From assembly GCA_964483405.1 (NCBI GenBank), contig CAZABC010000001.1, positions 124,001-188,000 on the forward strand: DNA of 64,000 bases, written 5' to 3'. Position numbers and translations under genes: made by a program. The stretch comes from CAZABC01 sp964483405 (GTDB lineage Bacteria; Chloroflexota; Limnocylindria; Limnocylindrales; CSP1-4). Under the pieces are notes generated by a model, which saw nothing but the letters and a program-made list of their open reading frames with translations, searched no databases and was not told the DNA's origin. This document shows, piece by piece, positions 34,119-41,444 of the stretch (its first letter is position 1; every line of letters begins with the position of its first letter).

Positions 34119-34946
34119 CTATGCGTCGGCGCCCGACTCCGGAGCCACGGCGACCGCATCCGCGTCTCGGGCCGCCCGCAGCTCAGCCGCGAAGAACTCG
34201 AGCGCCGTGCGGGTCTTGGTCTGCTGTGCCCCGCCGACCGGCACGCCCTTGTCGACGAGATACGCCCTGACCTCCGCCGCGACCTGGAACGCCTCGGCCG
34301 GCAGGCACTTCGTCGAGAGCTCGAGGATCCGCGAGCCGTCCGGATACAGCCACATCTCGGCGACGAGTCGACGACCGATCTCCCCGACGTCGAACTGGCC
34401 CTTGAGCACGAATGTCGGTCCGAGCACCTGGAGGTCGTCGAGCTCGATCCCGGCGGGTGCGTGGGCGCGGAAGAAAGCGCGCTGCTCCTTCGTGTACAGC
34501 TTCCGCAGCGGGACATTGCCGGCGACGGCGTCGCGGACCTCCTGGCCGGTGAGCCGCCCCTTCATCGTTCCCGAGCAGACGAAGCCGCCCGGCAGGGCGT
34601 CGACCTCGACGTTGAACGCCGCCGAGTGACGGATCTCCGGTGCCAGATCGTCCGGAACGACGGGCCGCAGCTTGACGACGGAGTCGCCCCGGCCTCCCTG
34701 GATGCGGCGGGCCCTGACGACGACGCCGGCCGCCTCGAGGTCGAGGTCGGGCGTGTCGAAGAAGAAGACCTGCCGGGGTTGGCTCTGCACCGGGTCGATC
34801 GGCAGGCCCCGGATCGTCGCCCGGTGGGCCGTCACGGGCACGGTCAGCTTGAGCTCGACGCTGTCGGCGCCCTTGATCAGGCGCATGAGCTCCGCGAACT
34901 GCTGGTCGCTGAGCCGCGGCGCCGGTCGCACTTCGTCGGATGTCAT
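34119..34946 (-). CDS. CYTH-like domain protein
   Basis: Protein of 275 aa that looks like a CYTH (triphosphate tunnel) family member: DSVELKLTVPVTAHRATIRG at the start of the barrel, QVFFFDTPDLDLEAAGVVVRARRI, DSVVKLRPVVPDD and FNVEVDALPGGF. Such domains bind triphosphate or polyphosphate with divalent metals and occur in class IV adenylyl cyclases and thiamine or inorganic triphosphatases. The first motif is ELK, where the classical motif is ExExK, so activity is uncertain. It lies 21 nt downstream of a CYTH-Ppx fusion gene on the same strand. Confidence 0.75.
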   Translation of the reverse strand: MTSDEVRPAPRLSDQQFAELMRLIKGADSVELKLTVPVTAHRATIRGLPIDPVQSQPRQVFFFDTPDLDLEAAGVVVRARRIQGGRGDSVVKLRPVVPDDLAPEIRHSAAFNVEVDALPGGFVCSGTMKGRLTGQEVRDAVAGNVPLRKLYTKEQRAFFRAHAPAGIELDDLQVLGPTFVLKGQFDVGEIGRRLVAEMWLYPDGSRILELSTKCLPAEAFQVAAEVRAYLVDKGVPVGGAQQTKTRTALEFFAAELRAARDADAVAVAPESGADA

Positions 34947-34967
34947 GGCTCCCCTCTCTCTGACCGT

Positions 34968-36461
34968 TCAGCCGAACCGCGTGACGAGCACGCCGTGCCG
35001 GAGCCCTCGATCGCTGACCACGAGCGAGTCGCACCGGAGCAGATCGAGGACCGTCCGCACGACGAGCGCCCCCGCGAGGATGACGTCGGCCCGCTTCGGT
35101 TGCAGCCCGACGATCTCGCGGCGGCCGGCGACGTCACGGCTGCGGTACAGCTCGATCTGGCGCTCGATCTCCGCCCGGTCGAGCACGGTGCCCTGGACGA
35201 CGTCGGGGTCGTAGGTCGCGAGGCCGTGGCGGACCGCGGCGAGGTTGGTGACCGCGCCACCCATCGCGACGAGCAGGTCCGGCGTGGGCCGTCCGGCGAT
35301 CCGCCCGAGATCGCTGGCGATCGCGGCGCCGGCCTCGCCGATGACCCCCTCGGTCACGACGCCGCCGAGCCCGAACCGCTCGGTGAACCGGACGGCGCCG
35401 ACGTCGACGCTGAACCGCTCGTCGATGCGGTCGCCGCTGCCGAAGGTGAACTGGGTGCTGCCACCGCCCGTATCGAAGACCACCCGGGTCCCGCCATCGG
35501 CGATCCCGGGCCCGTGGGTGGCGGCGAGGTAGGCGAGTCGGCTCTCGTCTTCGCCGCTGATGACGTCGATCCGGATGCCGGTCCGGCCCGCGATCGCGTC
35601 GACGACGGCATCGGCGTTCCGGGCGATCCGGAGCCCGGCCGTCCCGACGGCGACGATGGCGCCCACCCCGAGCTGGCGGGCCTCGTCGGCCATCGCGGCG
35701 ATCGCGGCGGCGGTGCGATCGAGGGCATCGGGCCCGATCTCGCCGGTCTGCTCGAGGCCCTCGCCGAGGCGGGTGATCTCGGCCCGGTCCACGACCGCCG
35801 ACCAGCCGCCGTCCGGCTGCCGCTCGGCCACGTGGAACTTCACCGAGTTCGTGCCGCAATCGATGACCGCGTAACGTTCGGCAGCGCCGTCGACGAGCGC
35901 CGCGAGCCCCTTCGGGTAGCTGGTGTTGACGAACCCGCCGAGGCCGACCGACCGGACCGCGGCCAGGACCGCGGCCTTGTCCTCCGACTCGATCGCGATC
36001 GTCCGGATCGTCCGCCCGGCGGCCGTGACGTCGGACACCTCGGAGGTGCAGCCGCCGACGACGTAGCGCACCCGCCGCTTGTGGACGTCGACCGGTCGGA
36101 CGGTCCCGCTCGGAACGACGAGCTCGGTCACGAACTCGGCGAGGGTGTACGTCTCGCGGGCGAATCGCGGTGCCTCGATGCCGAGCGCGGCGAGGACGTC
36201 GGCGGTCTCGGCCGCCCCGAGCGGGAAGCCCGCCTTCATGATCGGTGTCCAGCGCTCGAGGCCGTCCGCATCGACCTCCTCGAGGCGCTTGATGTCCATG
36301 AGGTCGTCGCGGACCTTCACGTTGTCGCCGGCCGTCGAGAGGAGGTACAGCTCGTCGCTCTCCTGGACGCCGGTCGCCTCCAGGGCGCCGAAGGCGGCCT
36401 CGGCGAGGCCGAACCGCCGGCCGAAGGTGCGCCACTCCCAGCGCGGGATGATCTCCGGCAC
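34968..36461 (-). CDS. CYTH-like domain fused to Ppx/GppA phosphatase
   Basis: Protein of 497 aa with two parts. Residues 1-190 resemble a CYTH barrel: RWEWRTFG (7-14), DELYLL, NVKVRDDLMDIKRLEEV, VDVHKRRVRYVVGGCTSEVSDV and IRTIAIESEDKAAVLAA. Residues about 195-497 are an exopolyphosphatase/guanosine pentaphosphatase: YAVIDCGTNSVKFHVAE, VGTAGLRIARN, ISGEDESRLAYLA, VVFDTGGGSTQFTF and DVGAVRFTERF. GTG at 36461 has GAGGAGG 5 nt upstream; a TACCAT box lies at 36511-36516. The fusion suggests binding and hydrolysis of polyphosphate or pppGpp by one protein. Confidence 0.85.
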   Translation of the reverse strand: MPEIIPRWEWRTFGRRFGLAEAAFGALEATGVQESDELYLLSTAGDNVKVRDDLMDIKRLEEVDADGLERWTPIMKAGFPLGAAETADVLAALGIEAPRFARETYTLAEFVTELVVPSGTVRPVDVHKRRVRYVVGGCTSEVSDVTAAGRTIRTIAIESEDKAAVLAAVRSVGLGGFVNTSYPKGLAALVDGAAERYAVIDCGTNSVKFHVAERQPDGGWSAVVDRAEITRLGEGLEQTGEIGPDALDRTAAAIAAMADEARQLGVGAIVAVGTAGLRIARNADAVVDAIAGRTGIRIDVISGEDESRLAYLAATHGPGIADGGTRVVFDTGGGSTQFTFGSGDRIDERFSVDVGAVRFTERFGLGGVVTEGVIGEAGAAIASDLGRIAGRPTPDLLVAMGGAVTNLAAVRHGLATYDPDVVQGTVLDRAEIERQIELYRSRDVAGRREIVGLQPKRADVILAGALVVRTVLDLLRCDSLVVSDRGLRHGVLVTRFG

Positions 36462-36510
36462 GTCCGCCTCCTCGCCGCATCCCTGCCGCCCCGACGGGCG
36501 ACGCCCCGCC

Positions 36511-36516
36511 ATGGTA
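36511..36516 (-). promoter_or_regulatory. -10 box of the CYTH-Ppx operon
   Basis: TACCAT on the minus strand, 49 nt before the GTG at 36461. Confidence 0.4.
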
Positions 36517-36583
36517 GTCGACCGCCGGGGCGTGTCGTCATCCGAGACGGGGGACGCGGCGCTGGTCATCGCTCTCGGGGTCC

Positions 36584-36949
36584 TCAGCCGTCGATCGCGA
36601 TCACCATCGGGCTGACGTACGGGATGAGCCAGATCGCCCAGACGACGACACTGAACCGGTGGAAGGTCGTGATCAACCGCTCGTCCCTGCGGACGAGGAC
36701 GATGGTGGCCCAGACGGCGTGGGCCAGCATGAGGAGGATCGCGATCAGTCCGGTGATCCCGTGGACGTCGGCCGTCAGCCCGCCGGCGAAGTCGAGCATC
36801 ATCCCCGTCCCGATCGTGTCGCAGGCGAGCCCGGATCAGAAGAAGGCAAGGTGCCACGGCCGCAGGCGACCCTGGACCCGCTCGCTCCACACCCCGATCG
36901 TGTAGAGGACGAGGGCAGCGGTGATGACGGTGCTCGCGAGCGGGTCCAC
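36584..36949 (-). pseudogene. HsmA-family membrane protein interrupted by TGA at a Trp position
   Basis: Reading from GTG at 36949, 121 codons encode an HsmA-type 4-helix membrane protein: TAALVLYTIGVWSERVQGRL, RPWHLAFF, then SGLACDTIGTGMMLDFAGG, DVHGITGLIAILLMLAHAVW and FHRFSVVVWAIWLIPYVSP. Codon 38 (36838-36836) is TGA, exactly where relatives have tryptophan in FFWxGL. A one-base TGG-to-TGA change would explain it: a recent nonsense mutation, an assembly error or, less likely, readthrough. An intact downstream frame of 72 aa starts at ATG 36802 but lacks the first helices. TGA is used as a normal stop throughout the window. Confidence 0.8.
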
Positions 36950-37055
36950 CGAGGCCGTTCGTCGCTCGCATCGCGCCCCGGAGACGACGGCGAACGCGAC
37001 CGCGCAAGGGCTCACCCTACGGTAGCGCCCGGCGGCATCGCGCGCGGGACCGCGG

Positions 37056-37061
37056 TAGCAT
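37056..37061 (+). promoter_or_regulatory. -10 box giving a leaderless mRNA (glutaredoxin operon)
   Basis: TAGCAT followed by 7 nt and the ATG at 37069. Confidence 0.55.
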
Positions 37062-37068
37062 CCGGGCG

Positions 37069-37362
37069 ATGACCGGCACTCCCCTCCCCGACCTCGTCCT
37101 GTACTCGCGGCCGGGCTGCCATCTCTGCGAGGAGACGCGGACGCTCCTCGAGCGGCTCCTCGCCGAGCGGGCGAACGACGGCGCCCGGGTCCCGGCCCTC
37201 GTCGAGCGCGACATCGAGGCCGACGCCGAGCTCCACCGGGTCATGGTGAACACGATCCCGGTGATCGAGATCGGCGGGCACCGGCTCGAGCTCGCGACCG
37301 GGCCGGTAGCGATCCGGCGGTTCATCGCCGCCGCCTACGACGCGCCGGACGGGGGCGCCTGA
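37069..37362 (+). CDS. Glutaredoxin family protein
   Basis: Thioredoxin-fold protein of 97 aa: LVLYSRPGCHLCEETRTLLERLL gives a CHLC redox motif, and VNTIPVIEIGGHRLE holds the cis-proline loop. It matches the short DUF836-like glutaredoxins. It is first in a three-gene thiol-redox operon: its stop shares one base with the ccdA start (TGATG). It probably reduces cytoplasmic disulfides or supplies the chain that feeds CcdA. Confidence 0.92.
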   Translation: MTGTPLPDLVLYSRPGCHLCEETRTLLERLLAERANDGARVPALVERDIEADAELHRVMVNTIPVIEIGGHRLELATGPVAIRRFIAAAYDAPDGGA

Positions 37363-38177
37363 TGGACCCCAACGACCTCACCATCCTCGTCGCCTTCGCG
37401 GCCGGGCTGCTCAGCTTCCTGTCGCCCTGCGTCCTGCCGCTCGTCCCGGCCTACATCGGCCAGCTGACGACGATCGCGGTCGGTGCCTCCGCCGAGGGCG
37501 CGCCGCCGTCGCGCTGGACGGCGCTGCGGCACGCCGTCGCCTACGTCCTCGGTTTCGGGGCCGTCTTCACGATCCTCGGGGTCACCGCCACGTTCGCCGC
37601 CGGGCCGCTGTTCGACTACCTGCCCTGGCTGCGTCGGGTCGGCGGGATGGTCCTCATCATCCTCGGCCTGAGCCTCGCCGGGATCCTGCGGATCCCCGTC
37701 CTCGAGCGGACCTGGCGCCCGCTCGACGCAGGCGCCCAGGCGTCGCTCGCCGCCTCGTCGGGCACGGTCGCCCTCGCCGGCCCGGGCGGCGGGACCGGCG
37801 TCGCCGACCGGGTCGGCGGCCGGCTGGTCGGTGGCGGGACCGGCCTGTTCGCGTCGTTCGGGCTCGGGGCGATCTTCGCGGTCGGCTGGACCCCGTGCAT
37901 CGGCGTGATCCTCGGGGCGATCCTCGGGCTTGCCTCGGCGTCGACGACCACGCTCCAGGGCGGCATCCTCCTCGTCGCCTACACCCTCGGCCTCGGCATC
38001 CCGTTCCTGCTCCTCGGGGTCCTCTACGACCGGGCCCCGGCGATCGTCCGGCCGCTCGTCCGTCACGGCCGGGTCGTCTCGCTCGTCGGCGGGCTCCTCG
38101 TCGTCGCCGTCGGCGTGGCGATGCTCTTCGACTGGCTCAAGTACCTGCCGCGCTGGTTCGGCTTCGCCGGCATCTGA
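37362..38177 (+). CDS. ccdA: Cytochrome c biogenesis protein CcdA
   Basis: Membrane thiol-disulfide transporter of 271 aa with about six helices. The two redox cysteines are in LLSFLSPCVLPLVPAYIGQL and FAVGWTPCIGVILGAIL. A Gly/Ala-rich cytoplasmic loop of about 50 residues is inserted between helices 3 and 4. CcdA passes electrons from cytoplasmic thioredoxin to outside thioredoxin-like proteins; its partner TlpA/ResA is encoded next, one base after this stop. No cytochrome c maturation genes are in the window. Confidence 0.95.
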   Translation: MDPNDLTILVAFAAGLLSFLSPCVLPLVPAYIGQLTTIAVGASAEGAPPSRWTALRHAVAYVLGFGAVFTILGVTATFAAGPLFDYLPWLRRVGGMVLIILGLSLAGILRIPVLERTWRPLDAGAQASLAASSGTVALAGPGGGTGVADRVGGRLVGGGTGLFASFGLGAIFAVGWTPCIGVILGAILGLASASTTTLQGGILLVAYTLGLGIPFLLLGVLYDRAPAIVRPLVRHGRVVSLVGGLLVVAVGVAMLFDWLKYLPRWFGFAGI

Positions 38178-38178
38178 T

Positions 38179-38844
38179 GTGACCGACGAGCGCCCGCCGG
38201 TCGCCCACGAGCGCGGGCGGCACGGCCTGATCGGCCCGTTCACCGGCCGCCAGCTCATCGCCGTCCTCGGGGCGGTGATCGTGGTCGGGGTGGTCCTCGT
38301 CGCGGTGACGACACCGCTCGGCCAGGTCGCCCCGACCGGCCCCGTCGACCCGCGTCCCACCCCGTACGTCATCGCCTCGCCGACCGAGGGGCTCCGCCCC
38401 GGCGACGTCGCCCCGGAGCTCACGGCGGTCCGCGACGACGGCACGACGTTCGTCCTGACCGACCTCGACGGGCAGCCGGTCCGGCTCGAGGACCTCCGCG
38501 GCCGGGGGGTCTGGGTCAACTTCTGGGCGAGCTGGTGCCCACCCTGCCAGGCCGAGACGCCGATCCTGCGCGACATCGCCGCCCGCTACGCGGAGGCCGG
38601 GCTGACCGTCATCGGCATCAGCGTCCAGGAGTCGAGCGTCGACGACGTCCGGGCGTATGCCGACCGGTACGACCTCGGCTACACCGTGGCGGCCGATCTC
38701 GACGGCGACATCTTCCGGGCCTGGAAGGTGTACGCGCTGCCGACCCAGTTCTTCATCGACCCCGACGGCGTGATCCGGGAGGTCGTCCAGGGCCCGGTCG
38801 ACGAGGCGCGGGCCACCGAGCTCGTCGAGTCGATCCTGCCATAG
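38179..38844 (+). CDS. TlpA/ResA-like membrane-anchored thioredoxin
   Basis: Protein of 221 aa. One N-terminal membrane anchor (LIAVLGAVIVVGVVLVAVTT) is followed by a thioredoxin domain of the AhpC/TlpA type: GVWVNFWASWCPPCQAETPILRDIAARY with active site WCPPC, VIGISVQESSVDDVRAYADRY and YALPTQFFIDPDGVIREVVQG with the cis-proline. It acts outside the membrane and receives electrons from CcdA. GTG at 38179 is one base after the ccdA stop. Confidence 0.94.
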   Translation: MTDERPPVAHERGRHGLIGPFTGRQLIAVLGAVIVVGVVLVAVTTPLGQVAPTGPVDPRPTPYVIASPTEGLRPGDVAPELTAVRDDGTTFVLTDLDGQPVRLEDLRGRGVWVNFWASWCPPCQAETPILRDIAARYAEAGLTVIGISVQESSVDDVRAYADRYDLGYTVAADLDGDIFRAWKVYALPTQFFIDPDGVIREVVQGPVDEARATELVESILP

Positions 38845-38852
38845 CGTCCGAG

Positions 38853-38872
38853 GCCGGCGCGGCGTCGCCGGC
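38853..38872. terminator. Hairpin between convergent genes
   Basis: A 7-bp GC-only stem (38853-38859 with 38866-38872) and a 6-nt loop, 9 nt after the TlpA stop and before the convergent MBL gene end. No U-tract. Confidence 0.45.
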
Positions 38873-38895
38873 GATCGGCGGCGCCCCGAGCGGGG

Positions 38896-39747
38896 CTACT
38901 CGGGCTCGTAGCGGAAGCGGTCGCGATCGGGGACGAGGCGCCCGACCGGGTGATCGCGCTCGTGCGAGAGGGTCACGGTCCAGCCCTCCTCGCTCGCCTG
39001 CCGGAAGAGCTCGGTCTTGCGGGCGACCGAGTCGAGCGGGAAGTCGTCGAACGCGGTGACCCAGCGCGGGTTGGCCGCCCAGGGCCGCATGAAGAGGTCG
39101 CCGAAGAAGACGAGGGTGCGACGCCCCCCGCGGACGACGACCGCCTGGTGGCCCGCGCTGTGACCCCCGGTCGGGACGACCGACACGCCGGGGAGCAGCT
39201 CCCGCTCGCCCTCGACCCAGCCGGCGGCGCCCCAGTCGGCGACGAGCCGGATCTCGGGCTGGTCGTAGGAGGCGACGAGCCGGCTGTTCCCGCCGAGGGC
39301 GATCTCCCACTCGGCCCGCTGGGCGACGATCCGCGCCCGCGGGAAGGCCCGCGAGCCGTCGGCACGGAGCAGCCCGCCGGCATGGTCGAAGTGGAGGTGG
39401 CTCATCAGGACGAGGTCGACCGTCGCCGGGTCGAACCCGGCCCGCTCGAGCGCCGGGACCACCGGGTCGCCCACATACCGCCGCATCGCCCGGACCTTGT
39501 CGGTCAGCCGCTCGCCGATCCCGGTCTCGACGAGGACGCGGCCGGCGGGCGTCTCGACCAGCAGGCAGTTGAGGGCCTGGAGGAGGCGGTGGTCGTCGTC
39601 GAGCTCGTCGGCGACGAGACCGCCCCACAGGAGTCGCGGCACCGGTCCGAAGATCGCCCCCGCGTCGGTCCGGAAGCTGCCGGCCTGGACCAGGGCGACG
39701 GTCGTCCCGCCGCCGAGGTCGGCCGACCAGGCGACGGCGTCGTTCAT
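38896..39747 (-). CDS. MBL-fold metallo-hydrolase
   Basis: Metallo-beta-lactamase superfamily hydrolase of 283 aa. Metal ligands are LMSHLHFDHAGG (HxHxDH), GHSAGHQAVVV, FFGDLFMRP and the final SHERDHPVG. The layout resembles AttM/lactonase-like and related quorum-type lactonases, but these families also cover many other substrates. The ATG at 39747 overlaps the dcd stop by 4 nt, so it is the last gene of an nrdR-dcd operon, though a link to nucleotide metabolism is not evident. Confidence 0.88.
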   Translation of the reverse strand: MNDAVAWSADLGGGTTVALVQAGSFRTDAGAIFGPVPRLLWGGLVADELDDDHRLLQALNCLLVETPAGRVLVETGIGERLTDKVRAMRRYVGDPVVPALERAGFDPATVDLVLMSHLHFDHAGGLLRADGSRAFPRARIVAQRAEWEIALGGNSRLVASYDQPEIRLVADWGAAGWVEGERELLPGVSVVPTGGHSAGHQAVVVRGGRRTLVFFGDLFMRPWAANPRWVTAFDDFPLDSVARKTELFRQASEEGWTVTLSHERDHPVGRLVPDRDRFRYEPE

Positions 39748-40319
39748 CGGGAGGGATCGAAGTCGCGGTGGAAGGCGGACGCGGTCGGCTCGGACTGGCC
39801 CTGGTATTTCGAGCCGAGCTCCGGGCTGCCGTACGGCCGCTCGACGGGGCCGGTCATCCGGAAGAAGCTGATCTGGCCGATCTTCATCCCGTGATAGAGG
39901 GCGATCGGCAGGTTCGCGACGTTGGAGAGCTCGAGGGTGAGGTTGCCCCGCCATCCAGGGTCCACGTAGCCCGCGGTCGAGTGGATGAGCAGCCCGAGCC
40001 GGCCGAGGCTCGACTTCCCTTCCAGGCGCGCGACGAGGTCGGCCGGCAGCTCGACCCACTCGAGCGTTTGGCCGAGGACGAACTCGCCCGGGTGGAGGAT
40101 GAACGGCTCGTCGTCGGCGATCGTCAGCAGCTCGGTCAGGTCGGGCTGCGCCTGGCGGACGTCGATGTACGGGTAGCGGTTGTTGCGGAAGACCCGGAAG
40201 CTCCGATCGAGATGGAGATCGACCGACGAGGGCTGGAGGTCGGCCGGGTCGTACGGCCGGATGACGACCCGGCCGGCCTCGATCTCGCCCCGGATGTCGC
40301 GATCCGCGAGGACGCTCAC
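39744..40319 (-). CDS. dcd: dCTP deaminase
   Basis: Trimeric enzyme of 191 aa that converts dCTP to dUTP (bifunctional forms go on to dUMP). The signature elements are SSVDLHLDRSFRVFRN, FVLGQTLEWVELPADLVARLEGKSSLGRLGL, HSTAGYVDPGWRGNLTLELSN (catalytic glutamate in LTLELSN) and the C-terminal KYQGQSEPTAS lid. GTG at 40319 overlaps the nrdR stop by 4 nt. Being behind nrdR ties it to dNTP pool control. Confidence 0.95.
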   Translation of the reverse strand: MSVLADRDIRGEIEAGRVVIRPYDPADLQPSSVDLHLDRSFRVFRNNRYPYIDVRQAQPDLTELLTIADDEPFILHPGEFVLGQTLEWVELPADLVARLEGKSSLGRLGLLIHSTAGYVDPGWRGNLTLELSNVANLPIALYHGMKIGQISFFRMTGPVERPYGSPELGSKYQGQSEPTASAFHRDFDPSR

Positions 40320-40795
40320 CGGACGGCCCCCTTCCGGACCCCGCCGCTGGCGAAGAGCTCGTCGACCTCGCGCTTGAGCTCCTCGAGGTCCTCGAAGCTC
40401 CGGTAGACCGAGGCGAACCGGATGTAGGCGATCTGGTCGGTGGCCCGCAGGCGCTCCTGCGCCAGCTCGCCGATGCGGGCGCTCGGCACCTCCGCGACGC
40501 CGCTCGCGCGGAGCGTCGTCTCGATCTCGTCGCCGAGCCGCTCGGCGGCGTCGTCGGGCACGGGTCGCCGGGTCAGGGCCTTGCGGAGCCCCGCGACGAG
40601 CTTGGACCGGTCGAACTCCTGGCGGGTCCCATCGCTCTTGACGACGACGAGCCGGGCCGACTCGATCCGCTCGTACGTCGTGAACCGGGCGCCGCAGGTG
40701 GGGCACTCCCGGCGGCGCCGGATCGTCGCGGCGTCGTCGAGGTCGCGCGAGTCGATGACCCGCGAGTCACGGGCCTCGCATTGCGGGCACCGCAT
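40316..40795 (-). CDS. nrdR: Transcriptional repressor NrdR
   Basis: Repressor of ribonucleotide reductase genes, 159 aa. The zinc ribbon is MRCPQCEARDSRVIDSRD with CPTCGARFTTYERIE; the ATP-cone domain follows (VVKSDGTRQEFDRSKLVAGLRKALTRRPVP), sensing ATP/dATP. It heads the nrdR-dcd-MBL operon. Two NrdR-box-like palindromes 31 bp apart flank its -10 box, so it probably represses itself. No nrd reductase gene is in the window. Confidence 0.97.
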   Translation of the reverse strand: MRCPQCEARDSRVIDSRDLDDAATIRRRRECPTCGARFTTYERIESARLVVVKSDGTRQEFDRSKLVAGLRKALTRRPVPDDAAERLGDEIETTLRASGVAEVPSARIGELAQERLRATDQIAYIRFASVYRSFEDLEELKREVDELFASGGVRKGAVR

Positions 40796-40816
40796 CCGGT
40801 CGTCCCTCCGTCTGCA

Positions 40817-40863
40817 CCACTACGGGTTGTGGTCGAAGTCGAGCGTAGCACGATATGTAGGGG
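40817..40863 (-). promoter_or_regulatory. nrdR promoter with tandem NrdR-box-like palindromes
   Basis: A TACGCT box (40842-40847) lies about 46 nt before the nrdR ATG. Directly upstream, 40848-40863 reads CCCCTACATATCGTGC on the minus strand, with the CWANATATNG-like core of NrdR boxes. A second 16-mer at 40817-40832 keeps the palindromic flanks CCACAA...TAGTGG but not the AT centre. The two start 31 bp apart, three helical turns, the spacing known for tandem NrdR sites. Confidence 0.55.
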
Positions 40864-40872
40864 TGAGCTGAC

Positions 40873-41433
40873 TCATCCACCCACCGACTGTCGCCGCGCC
40901 CGGAGCTCGGCGTCGGACAGCCAGCGGTCGGCCCAGGCCCGCTGGGCGAGGATCGACTCGCGGGCGTGGAGGAGGTTCAGATAGCCGCGTTTGACAGCCG
41001 TCTGCGCCTCGACCTCGCGGCCCCGACCCCGGGCGGCGGCCTGGATCGCCCGGCCGTGCTCGACCATCCCGATCGCCCGGACCGCGCGCTCGAGCTCGGC
41101 GACGATCGCCGTTCGCGCGGGCTCGATGCCCGTCGGGAGGGCGAGGTCACGCCCGTCCGCGATCATCCCCTCGAGCGTACCGGTCGCCGTCGCCAGCTCG
41201 TCGCCGATCGCGCCCGCCTCGATCGCGCCGCGACGCATCTGGTCGACCCGTCCCGCGACCGCCTCGAGGGCGATGGCGGCCCGGTCGGCGAGGCCGATGA
41301 CCGACGCGCGCGCCGTGACCGCGCTGCGGTGCTCGTCGGCGACGACTCCCGACCGGCGCAGGACGATGACGACGACCGCCGCGATGGCGACGCCGAGGGC
41401 GACCGGGAGCGCGAGGAGGGCGAGCTCGGGCAT
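40873..41433 (-). CDS. Hypothetical helical protein with N-terminal membrane anchor
   Basis: Unrecognised protein of 186 aa. One membrane helix (LALLALPVALGVAIAAVVVIVL) is followed by a long, almost entirely alpha-helical, Ala/Arg/Glu-rich domain (about 35-180). The C-terminal AERAWADRWLSDAELRARRQ-like stretch and RGYLNLLHARESILAQ recall LemA-like or EzrA-like helical bundles only in composition. It lies between nrdR and etfA with no overlap to either. Confidence 0.7.
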   Translation of the reverse strand: MPELALLALPVALGVAIAAVVVIVLRRSGVVADEHRSAVTARASVIGLADRAAIALEAVAGRVDQMRRGAIEAGAIGDELATATGTLEGMIADGRDLALPTGIEPARTAIVAELERAVRAIGMVEHGRAIQAAARGRGREVEAQTAVKRGYLNLLHARESILAQRAWADRWLSDAELRARRQSVGG

Positions 41434-41444
41434 CCTCGCCCGCG

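Noticed and set aside
36836..36838. Genetic code with TGA as Trp
   Set aside because: TGA ends many genes in the window with correct overlaps, and Trp is TGG elsewhere, so one in-frame TGA is better explained by mutation or error.
33834..36905. Open frame of 1023 codons on the plus strand
   Set aside because: It runs antisense to tRNA-Arg, the two CYTH genes and hsmA; its length comes from high GC and lack of stop codons opposite GC-rich third positions. The minus-strand genes have clear domains.
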